Notes: generated by a model from the letters alone, not told the origin. Shown: positions 34,362-44,599, numbered from the stretch's first letter. The stretch: 64,000 bases of DNA from Sphingobacterium sp. GVS05A (GCF_019969845.1 NZ_JAHXYR010000006.1:1-64000), one strand, 5' to 3'. Numbers and translations are program-made.

Positions 34362-37127
34362 ATGAAACTAAGGGGCGGGAATATCATCCGGTTTATACTT
34401 TTGTTAACTATTATAAGCTTGTTTTTTCTGCCAACGAATACGTTTGGTCAGGCGACAAAAAAAGAGGTTTATGGAATTGTTATAGATACCGCGGGCAATC
34501 CTCTCAAAGGTGTTAGTGTACATTTGACGAGTTCTCGGGACACACTGTTTTCGTCAACATCAGCGACGGGATATTTTCACTTCGGCCGTGTTTTAGGAAA
34601 CGATATTCGGATAAGCTGTACTCAAATAGGTTTGAGTATTCTCGAACGTAGCTATCCGCTTTACAATAGTAGTACGGCCAAACTGGACGTCGGGAAATTG
34701 ACAATGTTTCCGCATGTTTCCTTACTAAAGGAGATTGTTATTCTCAAATATAAGCCTATTGTCTATAAACAAGATACAGTACAATTTAATTTAGACGCTT
34801 TTCAATTCGATAGACGTGCACTTTTAGAGGAGGCGCTTAAAGCCTTACCAAATGTGCAAGTATCTAGAGATGGATCTGTCTACGCCTTCGGAAAACCTAT
34901 ATCTTCGGTAAAAGTTGATGGTAAGCGATTTTTCGGCGGGGATGTCCTGACTGCTACACGAAATCTCCCCGCTGATTTTGTGAAAAGTGTGCAGGTTATT
35001 GATTTTTATGGAGATGAAGCGACGGCCAAAGGGATCAAAAGCACCGAATCTGAAAAGATATTGAATATTGTACTTCGAGAGGATAAGAAAAAAATCACTT
35101 TTGGACAGGCAACATTGGGCGGAGGTTCCGCCGACCGCTACCTTGGAAGTATTGGTGTAAATAGATTTGATAATGGAAAGGAATATTCTATTGTATCCTC
35201 TATCAATAATACAAATACCAATCTCTTTTCTTTTGGCTCTCCAAATGGAGGCGAGCGAGAACGGGAAATGGGCGAGTTGGCAGATTTCGCTGATCCTACA
35301 GATGGTGTCAACAAAATAAGTTCAGTCGGGGCTAGTTTTTCCAGCCCACTTTCAAAGACTGTCAATGCCAGTGGAAAATATTCTTTTACACAGCGTAACA
35401 ATTCTACCGTAGGAAATTCTTTTTTACAGTCCATCTATGGGTCTGGAAAAGGAGTGAATACCTCGATCAGTAATTATGAGGACTATCGGATAAAGTCTGT
35501 TGATCGGACACACAAAATGGATTGGGATTTCGATATGAAGCTCTCACCAAAAGACCAATTGAAGATTTCTCCAAAACTCTCCTGGACGAATTCGACAAGT
35601 CGAACACTAAAGGATCGACGGATCAAGAACAACAGTTTGAGCAGTACAGGTAATTATGAAGCTGCTAATAGTACGGAAAGCCCAGCAGCAGCACTTGACC
35701 TTTTTTACACAAGGAGTTTTGACAAGCCAGGCCGGAAAATATTATATACTTTTCATACAGATTTCAATGCGTTGGATAAGGACGAAGTACTGCAGGATAA
35801 GAACGAAGGGATAGACAGTACTGTGACTCCGCCTAAAATAACAAAAACCTTTCTAAATCAAATGATCCGAACGGATAACGAGAGCAAAAATATTCAGAGC
35901 CGCCTGTCTCTTGTCGAACCAGTGGATCTGGGAGGAGTTTTGGAGATCAACTATGACCTTGATTACACAAAAATAGATGCCAACCGCTCAACTTTCGATC
36001 ATACGAATTCTGAGAAAGAACCTATATTTATCGATTCACTCAGTTTAAAATATAACTATTCTTTTTCGAGTAATAAGGTCGGAATGATTTATCGGCAGGA
36101 TGTGGGGAAAAACGTCAAATTAAATTTTGGCTTTGCTGTTCAGGCTTCAGAATTGAAAGGTGCCCTAACCGGTCAAGATAATCCAGCCTCCTATCCGAAT
36201 ATAAATTTTGTGCCCTCAGCCGGATTAAAGTGGAAGTTTACCAAAGAGGAAGATCTATCGATAGATTACTATGGACGTAATAATCAACCTAACTTCTATC
36301 AGATACAACCCGTGGTAGATAATACAAATACACAAAATATTGTTGTTGGAAACGGGGAATTAAAATCAGAATTTGCAAATACAATTGTTTCAAAGTACCG
36401 CAAATCAATGACGGGAAAAGGACAGTATTTTGAGGCAAGTTTTGCTTATAACCTGGTAAATGATAAAATTGTTGCGGATCGTACTATTGAGCCTAACTCT
36501 ACAATACAAAAAACAACCTATCGGAATACGGATGGGTATTTTGATATTAAAAGTTATTATCTTTTTACAGCTTCTTTATTCTCGGATAATTTGCAGATGA
36601 GTCTTAATGGAAATGGGGATTACTATAACAATATCTCTTTCATTAATGATAAAAAGAGTTTTGGTGGACATATCTTAATTACGCAGGCCATTCAATTTCG
36701 TTATGCTTGGAATGATATTTTTGAGGCCGAATTAAACGGTAATTATTCGTTGAATCGGGCGACTTTTGATTGGCCTTTTCGGGACAATATCACTGCACAT
36801 TCTGGAATTGTTGGGCTTGGTTCCAAGGCGTATTTGGGGAAGCATTTCACGATGGGGCTGGAGCTATCCCAAAAGTTTAACGCAGGATATTCAAGTTCCT
36901 GGAGTAATATTAGTCCAACGATAATCAATGCATATATGGAATATACTTTTGGGCGTAATAATCTGGGTATGTTGCGGTTTCAGGGCTTCGATTTAATGAA
37001 TCAGAATACTGGAATATCCCGTGCTGTTGTTGGAAATGATATCTTGGATGTTCAAAATAATCGCTTGGCCCGTTATTTTATGCTCTCACTGAATATTCGT
37101 TTACAAAAATACCCGAAGAAATCCTGA
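34362..37127 (+). CDS. TonB-dependent-receptor-like outer-membrane barrel protein
   Basis: This 921-residue outer-membrane protein has signal peptide MKLRGGNIIRFILLLTIISL through FG (about 28 residues). A carboxypeptidase-regulatory-like beta domain (KKEVYGIVIDTAGNPLKGV) comes first, then a plug-like region (LLEEALKALPNVQVSRDGSV, SSVKVDGKRFFGGD) and a large C-terminal barrel. This is the OMP_b-brl_3 group, related to but shorter than SusC. The cargo is unknown, and no SusD-like partner is adjacent. The ATG at 34362 is chosen over an upstream TTG because it begins the signal peptide. Confidence 0.87.
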   Translation: MKLRGGNIIRFILLLTIISLFFLPTNTFGQATKKEVYGIVIDTAGNPLKGVSVHLTSSRDTLFSSTSATGYFHFGRVLGNDIRISCTQIGLSILERSYPLYNSSTAKLDVGKLTMFPHVSLLKEIVILKYKPIVYKQDTVQFNLDAFQFDRRALLEEALKALPNVQVSRDGSVYAFGKPISSVKVDGKRFFGGDVLTATRNLPADFVKSVQVIDFYGDEATAKGIKSTESEKILNIVLREDKKKITFGQATLGGGSADRYLGSIGVNRFDNGKEYSIVSSINNTNTNLFSFGSPNGGEREREMGELADFADPTDGVNKISSVGASFSSPLSKTVNASGKYSFTQRNNSTVGNSFLQSIYGSGKGVNTSISNYEDYRIKSVDRTHKMDWDFDMKLSPKDQLKISPKLSWTNSTSRTLKDRRIKNNSLSSTGNYEAANSTESPAAALDLFYTRSFDKPGRKILYTFHTDFNALDKDEVLQDKNEGIDSTVTPPKITKTFLNQMIRTDNESKNIQSRLSLVEPVDLGGVLEINYDLDYTKIDANRSTFDHTNSEKEPIFIDSLSLKYNYSFSSNKVGMIYRQDVGKNVKLNFGFAVQASELKGALTGQDNPASYPNINFVPSAGLKWKFTKEEDLSIDYYGRNNQPNFYQIQPVVDNTNTQNIVVGNGELKSEFANTIVSKYRKSMTGKGQYFEASFAYNLVNDKIVADRTIEPNSTIQKTTYRNTDGYFDIKSYYLFTASLFSDNLQMSLNGNGDYYNNISFINDKKSFGGHILITQAIQFRYAWNDIFEAELNGNYSLNRATFDWPFRDNITAHSGIVGLGSKAYLGKHFTMGLELSQKFNAGYSSSWSNISPTIINAYMEYTFGRNNLGMLRFQGFDLMNQNTGISRAVVGNDILDVQNNRLARYFMLSLNIRLQKYPKKS

Positions 37128-37201
37128 TAGGCATTCATGCATAACATTGTTATCATGATTGAATGTGGGATAATAAAAGCGTAATTAGAAATTATTTACA
37201 A

Positions 37202-38170
37202 ATGAAAGCAGTTGTGATAAGCAGACCGGGTGATCCTGAGGTATTAACGGTTGAGGAACTGGAGCGACCAAAGATTGAAGATATGGAGGTGTTGATCGCA
37301 GTCAGGGCGGCGGGTGTGAATAGGCCAGATGTTTTCCAGCGAAAGGGAAATTATCCGGCACCTCCAGGTGTTGATCCACGTATCCCGGGGCTCGAAGTGG
37401 CAGGTGTTATTGTGGAGAAAGGCTCTTTGGTCGATAGCTGGAATATTGGTGACTCGGTATGTGCACTGGTTGCCGGTGGTGGGTATGCTAGTTACGTTTC
37501 TGTTTACCAGGGGCATTGCCTACCTATTCCGGGGAATCTAAGTTTTGAAGAGGCTGCAGCACTCCCAGAGACGGTCTTTACAGTGTGGGACAATGTCTTT
37601 CGCAGGGGAAAACTACAATCTGGAGAACACTTCTTGGTGCATGGTGGAGCAGGCGGAATTGGTAGTACAGCTATTCAATTAGGTGCACTATTCGGTGCGG
37701 AAGTTTATACAACTGTTAGTTCGGAGGAGAAAGGTCTTTTTTGCCAATCACTAGGTGCATCAAAAGTGATAAACTATACGACCCAAGATTTTCAAGAAGT
37801 GCTAGCCGGCTTGGGTGTTGACGTGATTTTAGACAGTATAGGTGGTGCCTATTTCGAAAAAAACATCAATCTCTTGAACCCCGATGGCCGCCTGGTCTAT
37901 ATCAACGCCATGCAAGGGGCTAAAGCAGAAATAAACTTGCTCAAATTGATGCAAAAAAGAATTCTACTTACCGGAAGTACCCTGAGAGCAAGAGATCATC
38001 ACTTTAAAGAAACATTACGTAATGAGATCTGGGCTGAGGTATGGCCTAAGATCATTTCTGGTGATTTTAAACCCAGACTGTTTTGTGTTTTGCCTTATCA
38101 TGAAGCTGCAAAGGCACATCAATTGATGGAGGATTCGAATTTGTTGGGAAAAATCGTATTAAGTTTTTGA
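37202..38170 (+). CDS. zinc-independent NAD(P)H:quinone oxidoreductase (PIG3-like)
   Basis: This 322-residue medium-chain dehydrogenase/reductase has a GroES-like N-terminal domain (PGLEVAGVIVEKGS) and a Rossmann domain (HGGAGGIGSTAIQLGALFGA). The lack of zinc-binding Cys/His and the AAGVNRPDVFQRKGNYPAPP segment place it with PIG3/QorA quinone reductases. Its reading start is the ATG at 37202. Its 3' end overlaps the convergent AraC gene by 12 bases. Confidence 0.92.
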   Translation: MKAVVISRPGDPEVLTVEELERPKIEDMEVLIAVRAAGVNRPDVFQRKGNYPAPPGVDPRIPGLEVAGVIVEKGSLVDSWNIGDSVCALVAGGGYASYVSVYQGHCLPIPGNLSFEEAAALPETVFTVWDNVFRRGKLQSGEHFLVHGGAGGIGSTAIQLGALFGAEVYTTVSSEEKGLFCQSLGASKVINYTTQDFQEVLAGLGVDVILDSIGGAYFEKNINLLNPDGRLVYINAMQGAKAEINLLKLMQKRILLTGSTLRARDHHFKETLRNEIWAEVWPKIISGDFKPRLFCVLPYHEAAKAHQLMEDSNLLGKIVLSF

Positions 38171-39022
38171 TTTTTGATAGTTAAGCGGGGTCGTACCCGT
38201 GATATTCTTGAAATATTTATGAAAGCTCGAGAAGTTTTGAAACCCAGACTCGAAGCAGATTTGCTTGATGGTTTGTTTATTTTCAAGTAATAAATTACAT
38301 GCCGTCTTTACACGCATTTCAATTAGAAACTGAAAAAGTGTCTTACCTATCTGCGATTTAAAATAACGGCAAAATGAATTTGGCGTCATTCCTGTCAATG
38401 AGGCAAGCTCCTGTAGGCGGATCTGATCACGATAATTTTCGCCGATGTAGTGCATGGCTATGCGCATGCGGTCAGCATCCTGGTCCTGAGATTGAATTGT
38501 AAAGCCTGTGCTGGTCAATAGATCATGCTGCTCTTCTGTCGCAATGAATGTAAGGATATGCAATAGGTGGATGATTCTTGTTGTGCCAGCACTGTCTAGT
38601 ATGGCATCAATATGTTTTATTGTTTCAGCCTTACTTGCTTTAGAAAGTGCTATCCCCCTTTTCGAAATTCGTATCAAGTCTTTGATATTTTTGTTCTCAG
38701 GCAGGTTGGTGAATTCATTCCCCCAGAAATTTTCTTTAAAATGCAGTACACGTATATCTGCTGCGTGCGGATTATCCTCTTTTAGGTAGATTTCATCAAA
38801 CAGCCAATAATGCGGAAGATTAGAACCTACTAGCGTTATATCTCCGGATTCAAAACGGCGAACGCTGTCGCCAATAAACTGTGTACCAGATCCCTCTGCA
38901 AAATAAATCAATTCAAGTTCTTCATGATAATGCCAAATGTTGTGGTATTGCGGTGTATTATCTCGTCTGGCGTTGAATGAATAGGTGAGATTGTTATTTA
39001 AATGAAGTAATTGCGCTTTCAT
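38159..39022 (-). CDS. AraC family regulator of the fucose locus
   Basis: This 287-residue regulator has an N-terminal cupin sensor (HNIWHYHEELELIYFAEGSG, about 25-110) and a C-terminal AraC double helix-turn-helix (about 190-287; ELASLTGMTPNSFCRYFKSQ, QICFESGFQNFSSFHKYFKN). It is divergent from fucP across 143 bases, the usual arrangement for a local sugar-responsive activator, so L-fucose or a pathway intermediate is the probable effector. Confidence 0.88.
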   Translation of the reverse strand: MKAQLLHLNNNLTYSFNARRDNTPQYHNIWHYHEELELIYFAEGSGTQFIGDSVRRFESGDITLVGSNLPHYWLFDEIYLKEDNPHAADIRVLHFKENFWGNEFTNLPENKNIKDLIRISKRGIALSKASKAETIKHIDAILDSAGTTRIIHLLHILTFIATEEQHDLLTSTGFTIQSQDQDADRMRIAMHYIGENYRDQIRLQELASLTGMTPNSFCRYFKSQIGKTLFQFLIEMRVKTACNLLLENKQTIKQICFESGFQNFSSFHKYFKNITGTTPLNYQKSKT

Positions 39023-39165
39023 AACTATGAAATATATGCATTAAAGTTACATATTCCTGTTTAGATATGGTAATATAGCTTAATAAATTGATAATATACT
39101 TGAATATTGTCTAGGTTTTTTAGGCTTATTTTACATAAAATAACTACTTATAACCATTTGAATAT

Positions 39166-40431
39166 ATGACTAACAAAAAGAGTTACACATTTGCCTTGAT
39201 TTTGGTGACCTCCTTGTTCTTCTTTTGGGGATTTATCCATAACCTTGATCCGATCTTGATTCCACATTTGAGGAATGCCTTTAGTTTATCGCATTTCCAG
39301 GCTTCTTTGGTCGATTCAGCGGTATTTATTGCCTATTTTGTAATGGCGATCCCTGCGGGAATTATTATGAAGCGTTATGGCTATAAGGCCGGTATTCTGA
39401 TCGGGTTGTTATTTTTCGCGCTAGGTTGTTTTTTATTTGTTCCTGCAGCAAATACCATAAGTTATGCTTTCTTTTTGGGAGCCTTGTTTGTGGTCGCATG
39501 TGGATTGACTATTTTGGAAACAGCTGCCAACCCATATGTCGCTATTTTAGGTGATCCTGCAACATCTGCTCAACGGCTGAATTTTGCACAATCATTCAAT
39601 GGTCTTGCAGCTTTCTTGGCACCGATATTTGGTGGGAAATTTATTTTGTCACACGAACCGAAATCACAAGAAGAACTTGCGCAGATGGCCGAACAGGCAA
39701 AACTGGCTTATATCCAGTCGGAAACAGCTTCTGTAAAAATGCCTTACCTTGTTTTGGGCGTATTGATTCTGTTGATTGCTGCTTTGTTCTTCTTTACCAA
39801 ATTGCCTGATATCAAAGATGATGAGGAAGACGGTAAAGCAGGCTTCTTTCATGCCTTGAGGCATAAAAATGTAAGATGGGCGGTCATTGCTCAGTTTTTT
39901 TATGTTGGTGCTCAGGTCTGTATCTTAAGCTTTCTAGTGCTATATGCAACAGAAGTAGCTGGGATATCAGGGAAAGATGGTGCGGACTATGCAGGTTTTG
40001 CAGGTCTAGCATTTATGTTAGGCCGATTTATTGGAACCTTCTTTATGCGTTTTGTTTCAGCATCTAAACTGTTGATCATCTATTCCTTTGTGACGATTGC
40101 ATTATCACTGTTCGTTATTTTTGGAACAGGGGTACAAACATTATATGCCTTGATTGGAATTGCATTTTTTATGTCCATCATGTTTCCGACCATTTTTGCC
40201 TTTGGAGTACAGGGGATCGGAGCAGATACTAAATCTGCTTCCAGTCTGATCGTAATGTCAATTGTTGGCGGGGCGTTATTGCCACCACTTTTGGGCTTGA
40301 TATCAGATACAACAGGCCATTTTCAATATGGTTATTTTGTGCCTTTAGTATGTTTTATCGTGGTATTGGCTTTTGCTTTTCAGAATAGGAACGTGAGCAT
40401 CGCCGAAACAGAAAATCTTAAATCACATTAA
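39166..40431 (+). CDS. fucP: L-fucose:H+ symporter, MFS family
   Basis: This 421-residue twelve-helix transporter is of the FHS/FucP group. The signature FFWGFIHNLDPILIPHLRNAF in the first helix carries the Asp/Asn region used in proton coupling. ETAANPYVAILGDP in helix 4 and MFPTIFAFGVQGIG in the C-terminal half are typical. It opens the fucose operon beside its AraC regulator; the mutarotase gene follows after nine bases. A paralogue lies at 52067. Confidence 0.92.
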   Translation: MTNKKSYTFALILVTSLFFFWGFIHNLDPILIPHLRNAFSLSHFQASLVDSAVFIAYFVMAIPAGIIMKRYGYKAGILIGLLFFALGCFLFVPAANTISYAFFLGALFVVACGLTILETAANPYVAILGDPATSAQRLNFAQSFNGLAAFLAPIFGGKFILSHEPKSQEELAQMAEQAKLAYIQSETASVKMPYLVLGVLILLIAALFFFTKLPDIKDDEEDGKAGFFHALRHKNVRWAVIAQFFYVGAQVCILSFLVLYATEVAGISGKDGADYAGFAGLAFMLGRFIGTFFMRFVSASKLLIIYSFVTIALSLFVIFGTGVQTLYALIGIAFFMSIMFPTIFAFGVQGIGADTKSASSLIVMSIVGGALLPPLLGLISDTTGHFQYGYFVPLVCFIVVLAFAFQNRNVSIAETENLKSH

Positions 40432-40440
40432 TAGATAGCA

Positions 40441-40773
40441 ATGAAAAAATATGTCATGGCGTTGGATCTTGTCAATGATCCACAATTGATCAAAGAATAT
40501 GAGGATTACCACCGTGCAGTGTGGCCAGAGATCAAGCGGTCGATTTTGGATGCCGGGGTAACCCAAATGGAGATCTATCGTTTTGAGAATAGATTGTTTA
40601 TGAATATGGAAGTTGGTGATGATTTTTCATTTGAGCGCAAATCTGCTATGGATGCTGCCAATGAAAAAGTTCAGGAATGGGAGCAGTTGATGTGGAAATA
40701 TCAGGCTGCTATTCCGGGATCCAAACCAGGTGAAAAGTGGGTAATGATGAATAAAATATTTGAATTAGTATAA
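40441..40773 (+). CDS. sugar mutarotase, RhaM/DUF718 type (L-fucose mutarotase role)
   Basis: This 110-residue dimeric alpha-beta barrel protein interconverts anomers of 6-deoxy-hexoses. It shows the RhaM features MALDLVNDPQLIKEYEDYHR with the catalytic His in YHRAVWPEI, and ends in MNKIFELV. In Campylobacter jejuni an analogous protein supports fucose use in a similar cluster. It is between fucP and the dehydratase with gaps of nine and three bases. Confidence 0.9.
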   Translation: MKKYVMALDLVNDPQLIKEYEDYHRAVWPEIKRSILDAGVTQMEIYRFENRLFMNMEVGDDFSFERKSAMDAANEKVQEWEQLMWKYQAAIPGSKPGEKWVMMNKIFELV

Positions 40774-40776
40774 GTT

Positions 40777-42435
40777 ATGGCCATACAACGTTATTTACAA
40801 ATCCATCCGATGGATAATGTCCTGGTTGCATTGCAGGACCTGGCTGAAGGAACAGCAATTGTTTTCGAAGGTAAAGAGTTTACATTGAAGCAAGCCGTTG
40901 CGGCCAAACATAAGTTTACGATTCAGCCTATGGAGCAAGATGCCGAAATATTGATGTACGGTGTTTTGGTTGGGAAGCTGAATGGTGATTTAGGTGCGGG
41001 TGAGTTGATCACAACAGAAAATTTACGTCATGCATCCGAAGATTTTAGAATGGGTGATCGTAAGACCACTTGGACCAAACCGGATATTGCTGCATTTAAA
41101 GATAAAACGTTCAACGGATTCCACCGTTCGAACGGTACGGTAGGAACGGCTAACTATTGGTTGGTCATTCCATTGGTATTTTGTGAAAACAGGAATGTAC
41201 TGACGCTAAAAGCCGCTTTCGAAGAGAAACTAGGCTATAAGGTTAAAGCCAACAATTATATCTCTGAGGTAGAAGACCTGATCGGATTATATAAATCCGG
41301 TGCAGATGTAAACCAAATTCTGGGACAGGATTTATTGGCTAATTCAACATCAAATGAACAAGAACGTTTGTTTAAAAACGTGGATGGCATTAAGTTTTTG
41401 AACCACGAAATGGGCTGTGGTGGTACACGTATGGACTCTGATGCGCTATGCGGTTTGCTGGCAGGATATATTACACATCCCAACGTGGCTGGTGCGACTG
41501 TATTGAGTTTAGGCTGCCAACATGCACAGGCTTCCATTTTAAAGGCTGAAATAGAGAAAAGAAATCCCGGTTTTGACCGTCCTTTATACATCTTTGAGCA
41601 ACAAAAAGAAGGAACTGAAAAAGAATTGATGCAAAAAGCAATCAAAGCAACTTTCGCAGGGATGATGCAAGCGGATAAAAATGAGCGCAAACCAGCCACA
41701 CTAGATAAGCTATGTATCGGCTTGGAGTGTGGTGGTTCAGATGGCTTCTCAGGTATTTCGGCTAATCCGGCACTTGGTTTTGTTTCGGATATTCTGGTGA
41801 CTTTGGGCGGTTCTGTTATTTTAGCTGAATTCCCAGAGCTATGTGGCGTGGAGCAGGAACTCAGTGACCGTTGTGTTGATGAACCTACTGCGGAGAAGTT
41901 TATGAGCTTGATGCGGACCTACAATGCGAAAGCAGAAGCGGATGGTTCGGGTTTCTACATGAACCCATCTCCGGGCAATATCCGTGATGGTCTGATCACA
42001 GATGCGATCAAATCTGCAGGAGCAGCTAAAAAAGGTGGTACCTCACCAGTCGCTGCTGTGATTGACTATCCAGAATTGGCTAATGGGGCAGGGCTCAACT
42101 TACTATGTACACCTGGTAATGATGTAGAGAGTACTACCGCTGAGGTTGCTGCGGGTGCTAATGTTGTCTTATTTACGACCGGCTTGGGTACGCCCACAGG
42201 AAATCCGATTACGCCAGTTGTAAAACTATCGACCAATACAAAGACTTTTGAAAAAATGCCTGATATCATAGATCTTAATTGTGGTACCATTATCGAAGGT
42301 ACAGAGACTATTGAACAGGCCGCGCATCGTATACTTGATTATGTAATTGAAGTTGCTTCAGGTGAGGTCAAGCCTAAAGCAGTCTTGTTGGGACAGGATG
42401 ACTTTATTCCTTGGCGAAGGGGCGTTTCTTTGTAA
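40777..42435 (+). CDS. UxaA/altronate dehydratase family enzyme, probable L-fuconate dehydratase
   Basis: This 552-residue dehydratase has an N-terminal SAF-like domain (about 1-90) and a C-terminal catalytic part with NHEMGCGGTRMDSDALCGLL and GLECGGSDGFSGISANPALG typical of UxaA/GarD. In sugar-acid pathways it removes water from a six-carbon aldonate to give a 2-keto-3-deoxy acid. The neighbours make L-fuconate the likely substrate. In Xanthomonas that step uses an unrelated enolase-superfamily enzyme; the fucose cluster of Campylobacter uses UxaA-type proteins. The family is certain and the substrate is inferred. Confidence 0.88.
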   Translation: MAIQRYLQIHPMDNVLVALQDLAEGTAIVFEGKEFTLKQAVAAKHKFTIQPMEQDAEILMYGVLVGKLNGDLGAGELITTENLRHASEDFRMGDRKTTWTKPDIAAFKDKTFNGFHRSNGTVGTANYWLVIPLVFCENRNVLTLKAAFEEKLGYKVKANNYISEVEDLIGLYKSGADVNQILGQDLLANSTSNEQERLFKNVDGIKFLNHEMGCGGTRMDSDALCGLLAGYITHPNVAGATVLSLGCQHAQASILKAEIEKRNPGFDRPLYIFEQQKEGTEKELMQKAIKATFAGMMQADKNERKPATLDKLCIGLECGGSDGFSGISANPALGFVSDILVTLGGSVILAEFPELCGVEQELSDRCVDEPTAEKFMSLMRTYNAKAEADGSGFYMNPSPGNIRDGLITDAIKSAGAAKKGGTSPVAAVIDYPELANGAGLNLLCTPGNDVESTTAEVAAGANVVLFTTGLGTPTGNPITPVVKLSTNTKTFEKMPDIIDLNCGTIIEGTETIEQAAHRILDYVIEVASGEVKPKAVLLGQDDFIPWRRGVSL

Positions 42436-42456
42436 ATAACCAAAAAATCGAACATA

Positions 42457-43770
42457 ATGAAATTAAAACATGTCATCTGCAGTTTGGCCTTACTCATAGG
42501 ATCATTTTCTTATGGTTATAGCCAACAACAGTACCACCCAAGTCCTGAAAATTTAAAAAATAGGGAATGGTTTGAGCAATCTCGATTCGGGGTCTTTATC
42601 CATTGGGGTGTCTATAGTGTGTTGGGGGATGGTGAGTGGGTCATGAATAATCAGAACATCAGCTTGGATGAGTATGCACTCTTGCCTAAATTTTTTAATC
42701 CTATTTCTTTTGATGCAAAAGAATGGGCTAAATTATTTAAACAGGCTGGGGCAAAATATATTACATTCACGACAAGGCACCACGATGGTTTCGCCATGTG
42801 GAATAGCCAAACTTCGGATTATAACATCATAAAAAAATCGCCATTCAAACGTGATATTGTAAAAGAGTTGGTCGAAGCATGTCATGCAGAAGGAATAAAA
42901 GTCATGTTTTATTACTCGCTTTTGGATTGGAACCGCAATGATTACCTACCTGCAGGTAAAACAGGAGGTGGCATCACTGGGCGTGATTCTACAAAAGGTG
43001 ATTGGAATCATTATGTCCAATTTATGAAAAGTCAGTTGACTGAGCTTCTTACAAGTTATGGTCGAGTTGATGGAATTTGGTTTGATGGTCATTGGGACAA
43101 ACCTAAAGAAGATTGGCATTTTAAAGAAATCTATGAGTTGATCCATAAGTTGCAGCCACAATGTTTGGTGGGCAATAATCATCATTTAGCTCCTTTTGAG
43201 GGAGAAGACTTTCAGATGTTTGAACGTGATCTGCCAGGAGAAAATACCACAGGATTTGGAACAAGCGCACATGATGTGGGTAAATTGCCCAAAGAGGTTT
43301 GTGGTACCATCGCTGGATCTTGGGGCTTTGAATTAAAAGATAGGACACGTAAATCGTTTAGAGAGGTATTGACTTACTTGGTTAAAGCTGCGGGACATGG
43401 TTCAAACCTGTTACTCAATGTGGGACCGATGCCGAACGGCGAGATTCAAGACTATCAACAAGATCGCCTAAAAGATCTTGGTAAATGGCTAGCTGTTTAT
43501 GGCGAGACTATCTATGGAACTGAAGCGGGAGGGGTACCACCTACGGATGATTATGCGTTGACTAGAAAAGGAAATCAGGTATACCTGCACATCCTTAAAC
43601 CTGAAAAGAAGGAATTGTATATTGCCAAGCTTCCTTATCAGGTGAAGAAAGTAAAGACATTTATCGGAAATAAGGATATTAAATTTAGTAATAAAGATAA
43701 TAGTTTACGATTGGATTTGCCGGCATCGACCGATGAGGCAGATCTAGTTTTAACACTAACAATTAAATAA
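42457..43770 (+). CDS. secreted alpha-L-fucosidase, GH29
   Basis: This 437-residue exported glycosidase has signal peptide MKLKHVICSLALLIGSFSYG. The GH29 barrel shows FGVFIHWGVYSVLGDGEW, the substrate-binding TRHHDGFAMW and the nucleophile Asp210 in GIWFDGHWD. NLLLNVGPMPNGEI closes the catalytic domain and a short beta domain follows. It releases L-fucose from glycans in the periplasm and so feeds the operon. It is embedded between the dehydratase (21 bases) and an SDR (two bases). Confidence 0.94.
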   Translation: MKLKHVICSLALLIGSFSYGYSQQQYHPSPENLKNREWFEQSRFGVFIHWGVYSVLGDGEWVMNNQNISLDEYALLPKFFNPISFDAKEWAKLFKQAGAKYITFTTRHHDGFAMWNSQTSDYNIIKKSPFKRDIVKELVEACHAEGIKVMFYYSLLDWNRNDYLPAGKTGGGITGRDSTKGDWNHYVQFMKSQLTELLTSYGRVDGIWFDGHWDKPKEDWHFKEIYELIHKLQPQCLVGNNHHLAPFEGEDFQMFERDLPGENTTGFGTSAHDVGKLPKEVCGTIAGSWGFELKDRTRKSFREVLTYLVKAAGHGSNLLLNVGPMPNGEIQDYQQDRLKDLGKWLAVYGETIYGTEAGGVPPTDDYALTRKGNQVYLHILKPEKKELYIAKLPYQVKKVKTFIGNKDIKFSNKDNSLRLDLPASTDEADLVLTLTIK

Positions 43771-43772
43771 CA

Positions 43773-44537
43773 ATGGGAAAATTAGAACAAAAAGTAGCTG
43801 TTATTACAGGCGGTGGTAGTGGGATTGGTCGTGCTATCAGTGTGCAATTTGCTACAGAAGGAGCGAAAGTCCATATTCTGGATTTAAATGAGGAAGGTGG
43901 GAATGCTGTAGTAGCGGAAATTTTGGCTCTAGGTGGGCAGGCTGTGTTCAATCGTTGTAACGTAACCGATCAAGAGGAAATTATCGACATAGCTCAAAAT
44001 ATCGGGAAAATTGATATTTTAGTGAATAATGCTGGCATTGCTCACGTTGGTAATTTGGAAAATTGTAAATCCGAAGACTTCGAACGTGTTTTTAATGTGA
44101 ATGTGAAAGGTGCCTACAATGCGTTATATGCTATTGTACCGATCATGAAAGCGCAAGGCTCTGGAGCCATTCTTAATCTCGCTTCGATTGCGGCGTGGGT
44201 AGGAATTACGGATCGTTTTGCCTATTCCATGAGTAAAGGTGCTATCTATGCGATGTCTTTGTCGGTAGCACGTGATTACATGGCTTTCGGTATCCGTTGC
44301 AACAGTATCTCGCCAGCGCGTGTACATACCCCTTTTGTGGATGGTTTTATCGCGAAGAACTATCCTGGTAAAGAGGCTGAAATGTTTGAAAAGTTGTCTG
44401 CAAGTCAACCAATAGGTCGTATGGCACAACCCGAGGAAATTGCTAAGCTGGCACTTTTCCTTTGTAGTGACGACGCAGGGTTTATTACAGGAAATGACTA
44501 TCCTATCGATGGTGGTTTTATTAAATTGAATAACTAA
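43773..44537 (+). CDS. SDR oxidoreductase, probable 2-keto-3-deoxy-L-fuconate dehydrogenase
   Basis: This 254-residue NAD(P)-dependent SDR has cofactor motif TGGGSGIGRAI, the NNAG motif and the intact catalytic pair Tyr151/Lys155 in YSMSK. The FAYSMSKGAIYAMSLSVARD and CNSISPARVHTPF segments resemble the 2-keto-3-deoxy-L-fuconate 4-dehydrogenase group. It would oxidise the product of the dehydratase for cleavage by the FAH-family enzyme encoded next. The role is inferred from family and position. Confidence 0.87.
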   Translation: MGKLEQKVAVITGGGSGIGRAISVQFATEGAKVHILDLNEEGGNAVVAEILALGGQAVFNRCNVTDQEEIIDIAQNIGKIDILVNNAGIAHVGNLENCKSEDFERVFNVNVKGAYNALYAIVPIMKAQGSGAILNLASIAAWVGITDRFAYSMSKGAIYAMSLSVARDYMAFGIRCNSISPARVHTPFVDGFIAKNYPGKEAEMFEKLSASQPIGRMAQPEEIAKLALFLCSDDAGFITGNDYPIDGGFIKLNN

Positions 44538-44540
44538 ATG

Positions 44541-44590
44541 TTAGATTTGAGACATTAGATTCTCATATCTACTATCTCATATCTCAAATA
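44541..44590. repeat. short imperfect repeats between fucose genes
   Basis: The 62-base gap before the FAH gene contains TCTCATATCT twice (44561, 44575) and an inverted ATTTGAGA/TCTCAAAT pair. Similar low-complexity patches occur between genes in Bacteroidota and may be a dispersed repeat. Confidence 0.4.
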
Positions 44591-44599
44591 TAAAAAAAT

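Noticed and set aside
38159..38170. 12-base overlap of the quinone reductase and AraC genes as an assembly error
   Set aside because: Both proteins end with family-typical C termini, so a genuine convergent overlap is the simplest reading.
41256..41699. 147-codon antisense frame within the UxaA-type dehydratase gene
   Set aside because: It lies fully opposite conserved motifs of the dehydratase and shows no independent start signals.
44541..44590. Short repeats as a CRISPR array
   Set aside because: Only two imperfect 10-base copies without regular spacers, and no cas genes in the window.
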